DNA from: Baylisascaris procyonis
Lineage: Eukaryota; Nematoda; Chromadorea; Rhabditida; Ascarididae
Reading direction: 5' to 3'
Assembly (NCBI GenBank): GCA_037389465.1
Contig: JAZARR010000179.1
Location: 6,048,501-6,112,500 of the forward strand
DNA length: 64,000 nt
This document shows, in pieces, positions 63,066-64,000 of this stretch. The notes beneath the pieces were generated by a model. The model made no database searches, was not told where the DNA came from, and saw only the letters and a program-made list of their open reading frames with translations. Both the position numbers and the translations under genes were made by a program. The first letter of the stretch is position 1. Every line of letters begins with the position of its first letter.

Positions 63066-63131
63066 GGTTTAGTTACCCAAGTCTGAGGTGCCATGAAGCC
63101 AGCAGCTGAGTGCTTTTGGAAGTTCAGACTT
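63066..63131 (+). ncRNA. SL1-like spliced-leader sequence, RNA gene or relic
   Basis: Bases 63066-63087 match the 22-nt nematode SL1 leader at 20 positions; the differences are A to G at position 7 and T to C at position 18. As in SL RNA genes, the next bases are GT (GTGCC), a possible splice donor. AAGTCTGA at 63079-63086 is perfectly complementary to TCAGACTT at 63124-63131, extendable by a G-U pair, so the leader's 3' half could be paired. CTTTTGGA at 63113-63120 resembles the Sm-binding site of C. elegans SL1 RNA. Against a working gene: the Sm-like motif lies inside that stem, the spacing is shorter than in C. elegans, and I saw no upstream element I could recognise. It could instead be a leader copied into the genome with a trans-spliced mRNA: an ATG five bases beyond the leader opens a 27-codon frame (MKPAAECFWKFRLK onward). 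Confidence 0.55.
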
Positions 63132-63299
63132 AAGATGGTAATGAGAGTCAAAGCATTTAAGGGATACGAGTAGATTAATCCCAGAAGGACCGTGGAGACA
63201 TTTTTTTCGCCTCGGATCGAAGCCAGTACTACATACACAGTCCCGTACCTACAACATCTTTTTCGAAATCTCCCCTATCCGATCTTGGAATGGTAATGC

Positions 63300-64000
63300 T
63301 TAAAAGGTACCAATAGACGAGACGAATTCAGGACGGGAACTGAAAAGGAAACTTTCATCTATTCTCGCCAATACACTTGTTTTCACCACCTTCTGTTTTG
63401 TGCTTCATATCCAATTTGCTTCTATTACTTGTACTACATCTAAATGATAGTCCTAAATGAACTATTGCACTTCTTCATTTAGCATATATTTGTTAACAAT
63501 GAAATACAATATAATTGCAATGTTTTAATCCATCTGTACGATGAACTTTTCAATCCAATCGTCCAGCATTGCGATCAACCATCCATTAATAGTGAAGTTT
63601 TAGCGGTCGCATCAGGAAATCATCAAATAAACGCAAAGTTACCCAATAAAAAAGTAATCGCAATCCCCTCTCTAACTATAGCAACATGAATTCTCCTCTC
63701 AAATAATTTTAAGCTTCAAATGCTTCACAATATTCATGTGAAAAGCCAAATCCATGCTGTATATACTTGTCGAGATCGAGTAATCTAAAAATATTCTCTC
63801 CACTGCGGAATCTACCCATTACCCAGCTTATTTATTTGATCTTTTGTTTCAGCCGGTCGGAGACCACCGGGAATATTCCAAGATTCATTATTCAAACAGT
63901 GTCATCAAATATAACAAAGACTTCCACTTTGATCTTCAAGCGAAACAATGAAAAAAATTTTCTCTTCACTGCGAATTGACTCGCTCACTTTTCAGCAATA
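63300..64000. other. AT-rich sequence, at most one possible plus-strand exon
   Basis: Little is supportable. A good plus-strand acceptor, ATCTTTTGTTTCAG, occurs at about 63841-63854 and is followed by open sequence in two frames (RSETTGNIPRFIIQTVSSNI in one, GRRPPGIFQDSLF in another) for less than 130 bases. It could be the start of an exon running toward the window edge, but nothing confirms it. Confidence 0.3.

Overview
The window is eukaryotic. The right-hand third most resembles a nematode genome: it is AT-rich, with many short exons bounded by GT and TTTCAG-type sites, and at 63066-63087 a segment matches the nematode SL1 spliced leader at 20 of 22 positions. No bacterial, organellar or CRISPR features were seen. 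The species cannot be named from the sequence alone.

Layout. (1) Positions 1 to about 45,525 are one uninterrupted tandem satellite with 50-52 bp monomers, averaging about 50.7 bp, so roughly 900 copies. Each monomer has a nearly constant GC-rich core carrying two GGCGCC palindromes and a variable AT-richer segment. Monomer subtypes are arranged into higher-order blocks; several blocks of 0.3-2.3 kb recur nearly unchanged. The final units from about 45,300 to 45,590 decay progressively, marking a true array edge. All open frames in this region are by-products of a 51 bp (17-codon) period and are not annotated as genes. (2) At 45,600-45,785, next to the edge, is a short open frame built of about 10-residue repeats ending in a Cys-containing tail. 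(3) About 45.8-49.0 kb is AT-rich sequence in which I could not support a gene, followed by a 160 bp (AT)n microsatellite. (4) On the minus strand, about 58.15 to 49.45 kb, is a multi-exon gene whose exons join with matching phases into a protein of about 630 residues: an acidic N-terminal region, one EH domain, proline-rich segments and a C-terminal coiled coil. This is the layout of the REPS family (RALBP1-associated Eps15-homology proteins, endocytic adaptors linked to Ral signalling). (5) About 58.73-60.70 kb, also minus strand, holds candidate exons of an unidentified gene ending in a TAA followed closely by AATAAA. The REPS-like gene begins about 0.6 kb further on in the same direction, so an operon-like arrangement is possible. 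(6) About 62.5-63.3 kb holds candidate exons of another minus-strand gene.

Other structure includes a fold-back element with about 155 bp inverted arms (53.48-54.10 kb) inside a REPS intron, with a related single arm at 61.07-61.20 kb; a G-quadruplex-capable tract at 60.29-60.32 kb; and the SL1-like sequence on the plus strand at 63.07 kb, which is followed by an inverted repeat and an Sm-site-like motif.
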